Source of the DNA: Nostoc sphaeroides
Lineage (GTDB): Bacteria; Cyanobacteriota; Cyanobacteriia; Cyanobacteriales; Nostocaceae
Direction of reading: 5' to 3'
NCBI RefSeq assembly: GCF_003443655.1
Contig: NZ_CP031941.1
Coordinates: 5,206,501 to 5,270,500, forward strand
DNA length: 64,000 bases
Shown: piece by piece, positions 35,599-44,806 of the stretch
Layout of the letters: each line of letters begins with the position of its first letter
Numbering within the stretch: position 1 is the stretch's first letter
Notes under the pieces: generated by a model
The model's database searches: none
Seen by the model: only the letters and a program-made list of their open reading frames with translations
What the model was told of the DNA's origin: nothing
Translations under genes and position numbers: made by a program

Positions 35599-36714
35599 TT
35601 AACTTTTTTGATACCGCATCCCTGGTAATTGCGAAACAAAACCCATAAGTTCCAACTGCAATAAAGCGCCGGAAACTGAACCAGCAGCCATGCCGGTTTG
35701 TTGGACAATAAAATCAAAGGGTAAAGCATCACTTGCGATCGCATCCATTACCCTTTGCAATTCTGGCTCTAAAGTTGGCCTTAACTGTTCTAGTGCTGTA
35801 GAAGCCTCAATTGGATCAATTTGTGGTATTGCTCCCAGCATTGTTAACAGTTCGTCTAATTCCTTGACAATCAAAGAAGCTCCCTGACTAAGTAACTTTA
35901 AGCACCCTTGAGATGGATGATCGTCCACTCTTCCAGGTAAAGCATAGACATCTCTGCCAAATTCATTTGCGTAGGTTGCAGTAATTAACGCACCGGATTT
36001 TAACGGCGCTTCTATTACTAGGATGGCGCGACTTAAACCCGCAATAATCCGATTGCGGCGGGGAAAGTGAGTGCGATCGGGTGGGGTTTTGGTGGGGTAC
36101 TCACTCACAACTAATCCAGCCGTCAAAATTTGCTTGTACAAATCCCGATTTTTATGGGGATAAATGACATCTACGCCAGTTCCCAAAACTGCGATCGTGC
36201 GTCCACCTGCTTTCATAGCGGCGATGTGGCTTTCTGTGTCAATTCCCTCAGCCATCCCAGAAACAACTGTAAAGCCATTTTTAGCCAAAGCTGTACTAAT
36301 TTGGCGAGTCCAACGGATACCATATTCTGAAGGTTGGCGGGTTCCGACAATTCCAACCATCGGTTTTTGTCCGAGATTTTCTTGAAGTTCGACTTCACCG
36401 CGATAGTACAAAATCGGCGGTGGGCTTGGAGTCTCCAGCAGTAAGCGGGGATAATCTGCATCTGCTGGTGTCCAGAAATGAGAGTTTTCCTGCTGATGCT
36501 TAGTGAATAGTTGTTCTGGGTGTAGGCGCGATCGCTGTTGTACTACTTTTTCTAGTGTCTGAAAACCAAAACCCTCTACTTCTCCTAACTGCACCTTGGT
36601 AGCTTTCCAAGCTGTTGCTAACGTGCCAAAATGCTGTTGCAGCCGCCGCAATAATACCGGGCCAATCCCCGAAATTTGCGCCCAAGCTAACCAATATGCG
36701 CTTTCTTCTACCAC
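35599..36714 (-). CDS. dprA: DNA processing protein DprA
   Basis: 371 residues. N-terminal helix-hairpin-helix/SAM-like region (ISGIGPVLLRRLQQHFG), Rossmann DprA core with VGIVGTRQPSEYG, SGMAEGIDTESHIAA, GTGVDVIYP, FPRRNRIIAGLS and ALPGRVDDHPSQG, and a C-terminal winged helix (~300-371). Loads RecA on incoming single-stranded DNA during natural transformation. Full length, single gene. Confidence 0.95.
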   Translation of the reverse strand: MVEESAYWLAWAQISGIGPVLLRRLQQHFGTLATAWKATKVQLGEVEGFGFQTLEKVVQQRSRLHPEQLFTKHQQENSHFWTPADADYPRLLLETPSPPPILYYRGEVELQENLGQKPMVGIVGTRQPSEYGIRWTRQISTALAKNGFTVVSGMAEGIDTESHIAAMKAGGRTIAVLGTGVDVIYPHKNRDLYKQILTAGLVVSEYPTKTPPDRTHFPRRNRIIAGLSRAILVIEAPLKSGALITATYANEFGRDVYALPGRVDDHPSQGCLKLLSQGASLIVKELDELLTMLGAIPQIDPIEASTALEQLRPTLEPELQRVMDAIASDALPFDFIVQQTGMAAGSVSGALLQLELMGFVSQLPGMRYQKS

Positions 36715-36916
36715 GGTTTCATCCTCACGCCCACTGGATTGAGTATTCCCAAATTGGGGTTGTTTGTTGATAGGGATGGGGGCAATGCTGTTCGGTTAAG
36801 GCAAGAGACGCGATGAATCGCCGTCTCTACAAAGACTTCTTTGCCAATTCCCCTTGACTTTTGACTCTTGACTCTTGACTATTAACTATTGACTATCTAT
36901 ATTCTGATCTTCTGTG

Positions 36917-38053
36917 ATGAAATATTTTTATCGTCTTTTAATAAGCCTATCTGGGTGCTTAATATTTTTACTGGTGCATAGTGGCCTTGGTTTATTGCCT
37001 AGTTTGGCAGCCGAAAAAGTTACTGTCAGATACGGATTGTTTGAGCAATCGATTCCGGTGGCAGATATACGCAACTATGGCGAGACGCAAAAGGCTTCTA
37101 GCGATTTGCAATCTTTCCTAGATTACCTCAGCGCTAAAGAGAAAGAGAAGTTTCAAGAAGCCCTTCAAGTAAAAATGTCTCTGGATATTGTGGCTTTAGA
37201 TAAACTGCTAAATACAGGAATGGGCAAGCAAATTTTATCTTTTGCATCCCAAGCGATCGCTCGTCGCGATCAAGCCAGTATACAAGCCCTACGATCTGCC
37301 CTCATCATCGGAGCAAAATCACCAGATGGTCTAGGAATAACCACCTTTCTAGAAGCATATCCTAGTAATCAACTAGTTGTTGATGTGTCAAAAATTTCTA
37401 AGCTAGTTGGTATGGCAAATTCATCTTCTAGTGCTGCTGATGCACCACCAAAAGATGACGTAAGTTCTTCACCTTTAGGAAGAATTGCCCTACAATATCA
37501 AACACTCGCCGCCCAAAATAAACAGTTTTCAGGTTGCTTATTTGGCGATTCTATTTCGGCTGGACTTGGCAATACTCTTGGGAGTGGTACTTTTAATTTT
37601 GGGTTAAATGGTCTGAGTACAATCTCATTACTAGAACAATTAAAAAGTTTAATTCCTACCAAGGTTAAATGCGAAAAAGCTATTATTGCCGTAGGTGGAA
37701 ATGATGCTTGGTATGGAACTAGTGATGAGTTGTTTAGCAAAAATTTACAAGAAGCGATCGCACTTGTTCGGACAATGGGAAATAAAGAGATTTTTCTGAT
37801 TCCGGCTTTTTATTCAACAGTTGCAGCAAGCTCAGATCCAAGTGTATCAGCCCCAAATTCTAGAGTTGAACAAATTAATGCTTTGATTAATAAAGTTGCT
37901 GAAACAGAAAAAGTGCCAGTTGCAGCAGCAGGAGTAGCACCATTGTATGAGAATAATGTTCTTAAAGAGAATTTGTCGAGCGATGGCGATCATCTGAATG
38001 CAGACGGCCTTAAAATTTACCGACAAGCATTATTACAAATCCTGCAAAAGTAA
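36917..38053 (+). CDS. secreted DUF1400 - SGNH/GDSL hydrolase fusion
   Basis: 378 residues from ATG 36917. Signal peptide (1-30, ending LLPSLAAE). Residues 31-160 are a DUF1400-type module (VTVRYGLFEQSIPVADIRNY; LDKLLNTGMGKQIL), usually attached to alpha/beta hydrolases in cyanobacteria. Residues ~200-378 are an SGNH hydrolase: block I FGDSISAGLG, block II NFGLNGLS, block III VGGNDAWYG, block V DGDHLNADG (Asp/His). Exported esterase or lipase-like; substrate unknown. The combination of the two modules is noteworthy. Confidence 0.85.
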   Translation: MKYFYRLLISLSGCLIFLLVHSGLGLLPSLAAEKVTVRYGLFEQSIPVADIRNYGETQKASSDLQSFLDYLSAKEKEKFQEALQVKMSLDIVALDKLLNTGMGKQILSFASQAIARRDQASIQALRSALIIGAKSPDGLGITTFLEAYPSNQLVVDVSKISKLVGMANSSSSAADAPPKDDVSSSPLGRIALQYQTLAAQNKQFSGCLFGDSISAGLGNTLGSGTFNFGLNGLSTISLLEQLKSLIPTKVKCEKAIIAVGGNDAWYGTSDELFSKNLQEAIALVRTMGNKEIFLIPAFYSTVAASSDPSVSAPNSRVEQINALINKVAETEKVPVAAAGVAPLYENNVLKENLSSDGDHLNADGLKIYRQALLQILQK

Positions 38054-38258
38054 TATGATGTCGTCTAATTGCCCATAGTAAAAGCACCCTATTAAAATTA
38101 CGTTTTATCTAACATAATTCGTAGTTCGTAATATAGCGGTTCTCAGTTGAGCGAGTTACAAGAACCCCCCTCTTAATCCCCTCCCCATAGTAAGGGGCTA
38201 CGGTGTATACACAAGTCTTGCCGTAGCCATATCATTAATAAATCTCGCACTGCGTTTC
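38054..38258. repeat. intergenic repeat remnants
   Basis: Contains a left-end-only R3-like tip (ATAGCGGTTCTCAG, 38134-38148) and an R7-like tip (CTACGGTGTATACACAAGTC, 38198-38217). Confidence 0.5.
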
Positions 38259-38365
38259 TATAGCGGTTCCGATTCAGATGCGGTACAACATTGTATCACG
38301 AGGTGTAAGGGCACGGCAGTGCCGTGCCCCTACGGGTGTACCTCATGTAAACGAGAACCGCTATA
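38259..38365. mobile_element. R3-family MITE, copy 2 (107 bp)
   Basis: Ends TATAGCGGTTCCGATT and AACGAGAACCGCTATA, with centre GGGCACGGCAGTGCCGTGCC. Opposite orientation to the copy at 18194-18300 and the same length. Confidence 0.75.
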
Positions 38366-38563
38366 TCCCAATACGCTTGGGTTAGAGCCAAAAACCTTAA
38401 ACTGCGTAGGTTGGGTTGAGGAACGAAACCCAACATTTATCAGAATTTGTTGGGTAACACTAAAGTTCAACCCAACCTACGATTATCCTTAACTGAACTG
38501 TATTGGTCTATATTAGTCCACGTTTAGTGCAATACGGTTCAGTTAAGGCTAAAAACTAAAACT
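38366..38563. repeat. dispersed repeats
   Basis: A GTAGGTTGGGTTGAGGAACG ... CAACCCAACCTACG palindrome (38404-38481) lies between degenerate R2-like ends (about 38370-38400 and 38487-38560). Confidence 0.5.
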
Positions 38564-39253
38564 TTAGGATTTCCAATTCAAAAACCGCGCATAAATATAA
38601 GCTATGCCTTCATCAATAATTGTCCGTACACCTTGGCTATAATCCCACCATTTGTTTGGATCATAATCTCGTGTTTTGGCAGCGATCGCACCAACTTTGA
38701 TCTTAGGGCTAAGTAGTTTTTTGAACAGCAACCAACTTCTACGGGTGTGAACGTCCAAAGAAAAAACATTTATTGATTGTAGCTTTAAATTGGAATCGGA
38801 TAGCCAGCGATCAAATTCGACAGCAGATGCATAACTACGATCCTTAATTACTACAGGTGTCGGAACAGCTACCACCTTCTCTGATTCTAAACCGAGTTTC
38901 TTGAAGGTGGCGGCTGATACTTCTGCAAAGTTCTTGTATTCGCTAAGATAAATTCCTTTTTCTATTGAGCCTCCCGTGGTAATTACTAGACTATAAGAAC
39001 CGTTGTTAAATTCAGTCAAAGCTTGTTGTATGGCATAATCTGGTAGCCATCCTTCAACAACCAATACTTCTGCTGATTTTATAGGGGAAGTCACGGCGAG
39101 AAATGAGTGTACATGAGTAATAGTGAAAAATATTAAATAAGCAATCGAAGCGATTGCAATCGCCCACCCCTGAGCCGTAAGTGTCCACATTTCTTGGTGT
39201 TTTATTAGTTTAATTTTTGGAAATTTTCGACACCGACGATTTTTTGTCTGCAT
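38564..39253 (-). CDS. DUF218 (YdcF/ElyC-like) protein
   Basis: 229 residues. One N-terminal membrane segment (~30-50, WAIAIASIAYLIFFTITHVH), then the DUF218 domain with VEGWLPDYAIQQAL, VITTGGSIEKG and FSLDVHTRRSWLLF. DUF218 proteins are envelope-linked (ElyC, SanA) or SAM-binding (YdcF); the exact role here is unknown. Its start codon overlaps the stop of the DUF2301 gene by one base, so the two form an operon. Confidence 0.85.
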   Translation of the reverse strand: MQTKNRRCRKFPKIKLIKHQEMWTLTAQGWAIAIASIAYLIFFTITHVHSFLAVTSPIKSAEVLVVEGWLPDYAIQQALTEFNNGSYSLVITTGGSIEKGIYLSEYKNFAEVSAATFKKLGLESEKVVAVPTPVVIKDRSYASAVEFDRWLSDSNLKLQSINVFSLDVHTRRSWLLFKKLLSPKIKVGAIAAKTRDYDPNKWWDYSQGVRTIIDEGIAYIYARFLNWKS

Positions 39254-39909
39254 TAAACCTTAGCTAAACGTTGTTCTTTCAAGTAAGTAAATACAGACTT
39301 ATCTCCGATATCAGCAGGAATTGCTTGCACTGTCTTTCGCAGGGCAAATACCAAAAACAACGTTGCCCAAATTCCTAATAAAACACTTTCTGCCTGAATT
39401 GGTAAAATTCCCACCAAATGTCCTAACAATAGTAGCGGTACTATTAGAGTTAATACTTTGGTTTCCAGGCGATTGAAGCAAAAAGCCTCTTTAAAATAAA
39501 TACCTGTCAAAGCAACGAAGATAAAACCAACTCCAAATAAGGTAAGAGGCTGATTGTAAACAGCCAGAGCTAAAGGTTCACTACTAGAGATTGCTAGAAT
39601 CACTGATGCTATACTACCGATCGCCCAAAAAATTTGCAACGTTCGGTGCAGTGATGCCATATAGATGTGAATGGTAAATAAACTTACACCTAGAGCGACA
39701 CTAAAACAAGTATATAGAGGTGTAAGTGCGGTAAAAATAGTCGGGTTATTGTTGAGCAAAACCAAAGTACTGCCTATGGCAAAACTCAGTGCTGCTACCA
39801 TTAACCCAGCGCGGTAGATAATTACGCCAGTGCGATCGCTCTGAGTAATTGTAAATTCCCCAAACTGACCTTGATAAACTTCTGGTGGAGGTAGTGTTTG
39901 CGTTGTCAT
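39253..39909 (-). CDS. DUF2301 integral membrane protein
   Basis: 218 residues with about six hydrophobic segments (from ~35 to 200, e.g. ALSFAIGSTLVLL, SVALGVSLFTIHIYM, LTLFGVGFIFVALTGIYF, LTLIVPLLLLGHLVG). Conserved in cyanobacteria and plastids with unknown function. First gene of a two-gene operon with the DUF218 gene. Start ATG 39909. Confidence 0.85.
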   Translation of the reverse strand: MTTQTLPPPEVYQGQFGEFTITQSDRTGVIIYRAGLMVAALSFAIGSTLVLLNNNPTIFTALTPLYTCFSVALGVSLFTIHIYMASLHRTLQIFWAIGSIASVILAISSSEPLALAVYNQPLTLFGVGFIFVALTGIYFKEAFCFNRLETKVLTLIVPLLLLGHLVGILPIQAESVLLGIWATLFLVFALRKTVQAIPADIGDKSVFTYLKEQRLAKV

Positions 39910-40770
39910 AGTTAAAATATAGTTATGAATTACTAATAGAGTACAACAGTAAATTGCTGAAGGGTTACTTTTATTATTATGGGCAATCAGACGAACTAAG
40001 TGTCACAATCCTTAAAGTTTTAAGCCAATTTTGTAGTATTAGTTGACTTGACAGACGCACTAGAGTCGTTAATTATCTCTACCATTTGACCGGATTTCCT
40101 TCGAGAGCGAAAGACATCGCAACAGTAAAGGACGGCGTAAATCCAGGTATCATCTCAATTAACCAGACTAACAAGGGAATTTTACCCCTTGTTAAAGGTA
40201 GGCAAACTTCCGCAATATTATACTAGTAATTAGCAATGGTTTGTATAGTCTCTAGTTTAGCTGAGGACTTGATTCTAACATTAGACTTTAGCTATATAAA
40301 GTAGATATTGACAAAATTAAAGTTTAGTGCATATAAAACTTTAGCAATCAGATAACCCCATAACTAGTTGATATAGGAAAGTGAGGTGAGTGATGGCATT
40401 CGTCTAAAGAATCGTAAAACTGTAGACACTTCCTCGGTTTGTCGTCAGATATTGCTCTTGATCGAGGATGTGCGATCGCTTAAAATGATTTTCACTCAAG
40501 TCAATAGCGATCGCCACTAGACAAACGACCATTGAATCACCATGCTGTAGTGATAGCTCATCTATTATTCACCTTTCTCGCTTTTAAAGTATTGCAACCT
40601 TTTGAGTACCCGTTGAATGTTATTCTCCAAGATATCTTCATCACTTTGCCAGAGAATAATCTAGATGCTTACAGCATAAGAATTTCACCAAAAAGCTTAA
40701 TTTAGCCATTCTTTTAGAAAATAAACGTTCAAACTCTCGCTCCATCTAACAGTTCAAAGATTTGCTCTTA
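39910..40770. other. long intergenic region, no gene recognised
   Basis: No protein or RNA family recognised. About 40183-40210 carries sequence inverted relative to 22940-22970. 40440-40520 is HIP1-rich. Confidence 0.5.
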
Positions 40771-41131
40771 TTTTTATTTTTACAGAGAAATTAAATAGCG
40801 ATTATTTGGTTGTTAAGGGTTTACCAGTTACAGCTTACTATTAAGTTTAGCGATCGCCTGATATTCTAGGTTGGTCATTACCCAATTCCAGAAAAAGTAA
40901 CGCCTATCTACATCCTAGACATAGACAACATAGTTTCTACTTCAGCCCCATACCCATGAATGAAATTGATTTAAATCCGATAACTCAAGGATTGTAAAGT
41001 TTTATTTTGGAATAATTTAACCTTCAATTTACCAGTTATATATATAAATATAGAAAGATAAAAAGCAACAAAGAGACCAAATAAAAAAATTATTTGGTGT
41101 CTTTGGAGCTTGGTATTTTCTTGTGTTTGTT
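40771..41131 (+). promoter_or_regulatory. duplicated ~360-bp leader, copy 1
   Basis: Nearly identical to 43171-43533, which precedes a different secreted-protein gene. Holds a conserved AT-rich promoter-like zone, CAATTTACCAGTTATATATA, and a hairpin ACCAAATA...TATTTGGT (41076-41098) about 50 bp before the start codon. The copies diverge right at the ribosome binding sites. Confidence 0.7.
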
Positions 41132-41145
41132 TTCAGGAAAATAAC

Positions 41146-41745
41146 ATGAGTAAAATTCACATGAACTTTAAACAATTCGGTGCATTACTGTCTATATCGA
41201 CAATTCTTGGAATGAATGTTGTTGCGAGCAAGGCTTTGGCTCAACAAGCGCCTAGTATTCTTTTTGGGCCAGCAACAGCATCGGGGGGTGGATGTACTAT
41301 TGACACTCAGACTTCCTTAAATGACGGTCGAACCTTATCTATCGTCTTGAATAACATGAGTGCAATCAATGGTCAGCGTCAAAGGTGTATTTTACGTGTT
41401 GAGGCTAATATTCCAAGTGGTTTCCGCGCTCAAGAGCTACAGGTACAGTACCAAGGAGATACTGTGGTTAATTCAGGGAGTAAAGGTACAAGCTTCAGCC
41501 GAAGCTTTAGCATTCTTGGTGCTTTAGGTATACTTACCACTACCCCTATATCTACCTCGTTTACATCTGACACGGTTATTAATGAGGTTGATAGATACTC
41601 TCTTCTAAGTGCTTCATGTGGTGGACAAGGAGTAGTCTCTATGAATCTGATTGCACGATCCTCGGTAGGAAGTGAGATTGTCCTTGATACAGGCGATATC
41701 AATGCTGGTAATGTGAGATTTAGTTTCCCGATAATTCGTTGCTAA
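41146..41745 (+). CDS. secreted Cys-containing protein, DUF4360-like
   Basis: 199 residues from ATG 41146 (AGGAAA upstream). Signal peptide (to about AQQA, residue 34), then a beta-rich domain with four cysteines: SGGGCTIDT, RQRCILRVEANIPSGF, SASCGGQG and C-terminal PIIRC. Layout resembles the DUF4360 family of small secreted proteins. No enzymatic residues recognised. Shares its leader with the gene at 43550 and its fold pattern (GxC...QRxRCIxR) with that at 42458. Confidence 0.7.
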   Translation: MSKIHMNFKQFGALLSISTILGMNVVASKALAQQAPSILFGPATASGGGCTIDTQTSLNDGRTLSIVLNNMSAINGQRQRCILRVEANIPSGFRAQELQVQYQGDTVVNSGSKGTSFSRSFSILGALGILTTTPISTSFTSDTVINEVDRYSLLSASCGGQGVVSMNLIARSSVGSEIVLDTGDINAGNVRFSFPIIRC

Positions 41746-42228
41746 TTTGCTTATTTTTGTGGGATTGAAGATGGTAATGATATTAGTAGAAAACTTTGTT
41801 GTTTGACTAATCTTTAATCCCACACACCGCAGATTGAGAGAGTCGGTAATGAGATTATTGAGAAAATCATCTAGCACAAAAAATAATTAGCAGGGCTAAT
41901 TATTCACTTTATCGAATCAGCTTGTTTTAGATATTGTTTAACAAGTGCTAGAGGTTTAAGTCCCCTGCTTCTATCAAGCAGCGCGTTTTGTGTCGGGGTC
42001 TAAATCCCCGTCACAAAACGTAATTGCGAATTGCGTTAGCGCAGCGTTAGCGAGTCTTCGAGCGTCATTGCGAATTGTTTTAATAACCTGCGGTATTTAT
42101 TACAGCAGTTTTCATGTATTTGAACCACATCTGTTGTAAGGGCACAGCAATGCTGTGCCCCTACCGCGTAGTCTATTTACCTGAAAATAGCTGTAAAAAA
42201 TCTCCAACTGAAACCGTGATAACTAATA
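41746..42228. repeat. intergenic with dispersed repeats
   Basis: 'taagtcccctgc' repeat (41957-42033, partner at 34771) and an imperfect palindrome (TTACAGCAGTTTTCATGTAT ... CCTGAAAATAGCTGTAA, 42100-42197) with GGGCACAGCAATGCTGTGCC at its centre, also at 52022-52046. Confidence 0.65.
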
Positions 42229-42363
42229 AGCTGTTACGCATTTAACTTGAACATTTACATGAAGGCTGATGACCGATGACTGATGACTGATAACCGTGAA
42301 CCGTCAACAGTTAACAGTTAACGACCGTAAAGAGTGTTTATACAATTTAGGCGCACATCAGCT
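42229..42363. mobile_element. R5-family MITE, copy 1 (135 bp, TA-flanked)
   Basis: Ends AGCTGTTACGCA and GCGCACATCAGCT, with TA on both sides (42227-42228, 42364-42365). The interior has GATGACTGATGACTGATAAC and GTCAACAGTTAACAGTTAAC repeats. The same family interrupts a gene at 53361-53524. Confidence 0.7.
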
Positions 42364-42457
42364 TAACTGTTGACTGTTCATTGATTTAATTCTGACTCTT
42401 GAATTCTGTTTGATAAATCTTTGAATATTCCAAATTGCTGTTAATGGAGAGTAGATT

Positions 42458-42985
42458 ATGTTCAGATTAAGTGATGCACGGAATTTTTTAATATTAACAT
42501 GCTTGTTTTCTTTATTTTGTTATGATGCCAATTCATCTAGCGTTGCCACTTCAATAGAAAACCAACCACGACTTATTGTTGCTGGTGCATGTAATATAAA
42601 TTTAGATCCGAAAACAAGTGAGTTTAAACTTGTATCTCCGATAACTGTAAGCGGACAATCGCAGAGGGCTAGATGTATCATTAGAATTAGTCCCTCTAAT
42701 CCTCAAAAGCAAGTTAGGCTAGTGTTTTTAGCTTTAAAAGGTGAAGTAAAGAAAGCACCAGCAAGAGTAGCTATCTCATCACTTTTAATTGGCAATCAAC
42801 CAACTCCTTCTCGTGTATTATATCAAAGTCCGTTATATGGAAGTTCTATTAAGTTTGATTTGACCGATAAAATACTTCCAACTAACTATACGACTAATGG
42901 TGTTTTCGGGATTAATTTAATATTACGAACGGACGGAGGAGAATTAGAGTTGACAGATTTGAAGTTTAGACTTGAACAAAAATAA
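42458..42985 (+). CDS. secreted hypothetical protein
   Basis: 175 residues; start ATG 42458 with GGAGA upstream (AATGGAGAGTAGATT). Signal peptide (1-27), then a beta-rich domain with two cysteines (GACNINLD, QRARCIIRIS) that parallels the protein at 41146. No known domain. Probably a small envelope or extracellular protein. Gene lies between the two duplicated-leader genes but has its own upstream region. Confidence 0.7.
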   Translation: MFRLSDARNFLILTCLFSLFCYDANSSSVATSIENQPRLIVAGACNINLDPKTSEFKLVSPITVSGQSQRARCIIRISPSNPQKQVRLVFLALKGEVKKAPARVAISSLLIGNQPTPSRVLYQSPLYGSSIKFDLTDKILPTNYTTNGVFGINLILRTDGGELELTDLKFRLEQK

Positions 42986-43170
42986 AGTTTGGGATTGCTT
43001 GGCTTCATTTGATTACCTTCGCAAAGCTACTTAAACGAGCATAATTTTTCTATTGCTACAATACCATAATGGATTTATTCAAAAAATTGCGATCGCAAGT
43101 TGAGACTTTTCGACAATGCGATCGGTTTTTTGGATTTCGGAAGTGCGATCGCTTTACAGAATAATTTGCA
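42986..43170. repeat. intergenic with dispersed repeat
   Basis: ATTGCGATCGCAAGTTGAGA ... CGACAATGCGATCG (43086-43125) recurs at 44818-44858 after the next gene. Confidence 0.6.
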
Positions 43171-43533
43171 TTTTTATTTTTACAGAGGAATTAAAGAGCG
43201 ATTATTTGGTTGTTAAGGGTTTACCAGTTACAGCTTACTATTAAGTTTAGCGATCGCCTGATCTTCTAGGTTGCTCATTACCCAATTTTAGAAAAAAGTA
43301 ACACCCATCTACCTTATAGACATAGACAACATATTTTCTACTTCAGCCCAATACCCATGAATGAAATTGATTTAAATCCGATAACTCAAGGATTGTAAAG
43401 TTTGATTTTGGAATAAATTAACCTTCAATTTACCAGTTATATATATAAACATAGAAAGATAAAAAGCAACAAAGATACCAAATACAAAAATTATTTGGTA
43501 TCTTTGGAGCTTTGTATTTTCTTGTCTTTGTTT
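43171..43533 (+). promoter_or_regulatory. duplicated ~360-bp leader, copy 2
   Basis: Matches 40771-41131 with few changes. The terminal hairpin is perfect here (GATACCAAATA...TATTTGGTATC, about 43474-43503), while copy 1 has one mismatch. Precedes the 418-residue secreted protein. Confidence 0.7.
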
Positions 43534-43549
43534 TTATGGAGATTAAGGT

Positions 43550-44806
43550 ATGCAATCCTTCAAAGGGTTCAGGAAACAGCTAGCTTTTCTGCTCTTAATA
43601 GGTTCTGCTGTGTTTTCCGCATCCTCATCTAATGCACAAGATGTATCCAGAACAGTCTTTGTCAATACTGATGTGATTATTGATCCTGCTGTCTTAATAA
43701 ATCTATTTCCTACAGCTACTCAACTTGCTGTTGTCCAAATTGGTGGGATTGTTAGAATTGATGACTCTGGTATAGGTGTTGTTGATATTGACAGCACGAC
43801 CGTCTACGATCCATTTGCAACCAACTACTTAAATAATAGACCTGTAGGTGGATCTCAATTTCAAGTTAACCAAAGTCCTAACCAAATAAGTGGTTTATTC
43901 ACTGAGAAACCGGGGCAACCACTGCTATTGGATCTTTATTCTGGTGGTACTAATTCTCCTTCCTACAACAATGATGGTACAAATTGTAAGGTTTCGCGCT
44001 GTGTGGCACTCCATTATGGATATTACCAAACGATTAATTCAAATACAGAACTGAATCCCTCATTCTTGCGTTCGTTAATTGAGCTACGAGATCCCCGAAA
44101 CCCTAATACTTCTAGATTAAGACAATACACAATGGTGTCTCCTAAACTCACCATTGTGAGTCCACGTCTTTCAGCAGTTACTCAACTTTTAGCAGTTACT
44201 CAAGGTCTTTCATCAGCAGTTACTCAACTTTCAAAACTCACTCCAATTTCAACGGTTACGCAACTTTCACAAGTTACTCCAATTTCAGCAGTTAGTCAAC
44301 GTATTTCATCAGCAGTTACTCAAGGTTTTTCATCAGCAGTTACTCAACTTTCACAACTCACTCCAACTGAATATTATACAGTTTACAGCGAATACACAGA
44401 TCCTCAACGGCCTCAGGTAACTACAACTAACTGGACTCAATTTCCAGTTAAGCGTGGTGAAACACCAATATTAAGCTTCACTAATAGTAGTTCCGACAAT
44501 TCCGTGAGGATATCTAACGCTAGAGCTTTACGAAGTACTACCCAGATCCCGCTAGCTCAACTAAACTCGATAAATCTGCCACCAACAATACGTAATTTCC
44601 AAGCTGTTCCATCTGCTAATGTCACCTTATCTAGAAGCACCTTATCTGGAATCACAACAACTCCAGCAGTCAATCTAAATTTCCTAACCGCAGTCAATGC
44701 AAATCTTGTCCTTCAAAACCAAAACCAAATACCGAGTTTAAATCAAAACCAAATACGGAATTTCAATCAAAACCAAACTTTACCGACTATCAACAGATCC
44801 CGGTAA
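43550..44806 (+). CDS. secreted repeat protein with Q/N-rich C-terminus
   Basis: 418 residues, ATG 43550 (GGAGATTAAGGT upstream). Signal peptide (1-29, SASSSNAQ). N-terminal domain (30-190) of unknown fold with a two-cysteine loop (NCKVSRC). Residues ~200-290 are short repeats (SAVTQLSQLTPIS, SAVTQGFS) predicted to form a beta-solenoid or fibre. The C-terminal 40 residues are Asn/Gln-rich (NQNQIPSLNQNQ type). Likely surface or matrix protein; function unknown. Confidence 0.7.
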   Translation: MQSFKGFRKQLAFLLLIGSAVFSASSSNAQDVSRTVFVNTDVIIDPAVLINLFPTATQLAVVQIGGIVRIDDSGIGVVDIDSTTVYDPFATNYLNNRPVGGSQFQVNQSPNQISGLFTEKPGQPLLLDLYSGGTNSPSYNNDGTNCKVSRCVALHYGYYQTINSNTELNPSFLRSLIELRDPRNPNTSRLRQYTMVSPKLTIVSPRLSAVTQLLAVTQGLSSAVTQLSKLTPISTVTQLSQVTPISAVSQRISSAVTQGFSSAVTQLSQLTPTEYYTVYSEYTDPQRPQVTTTNWTQFPVKRGETPILSFTNSSSDNSVRISNARALRSTTQIPLAQLNSINLPPTIRNFQAVPSANVTLSRSTLSGITTTPAVNLNFLTAVNANLVLQNQNQIPSLNQNQIRNFNQNQTLPTINRSR

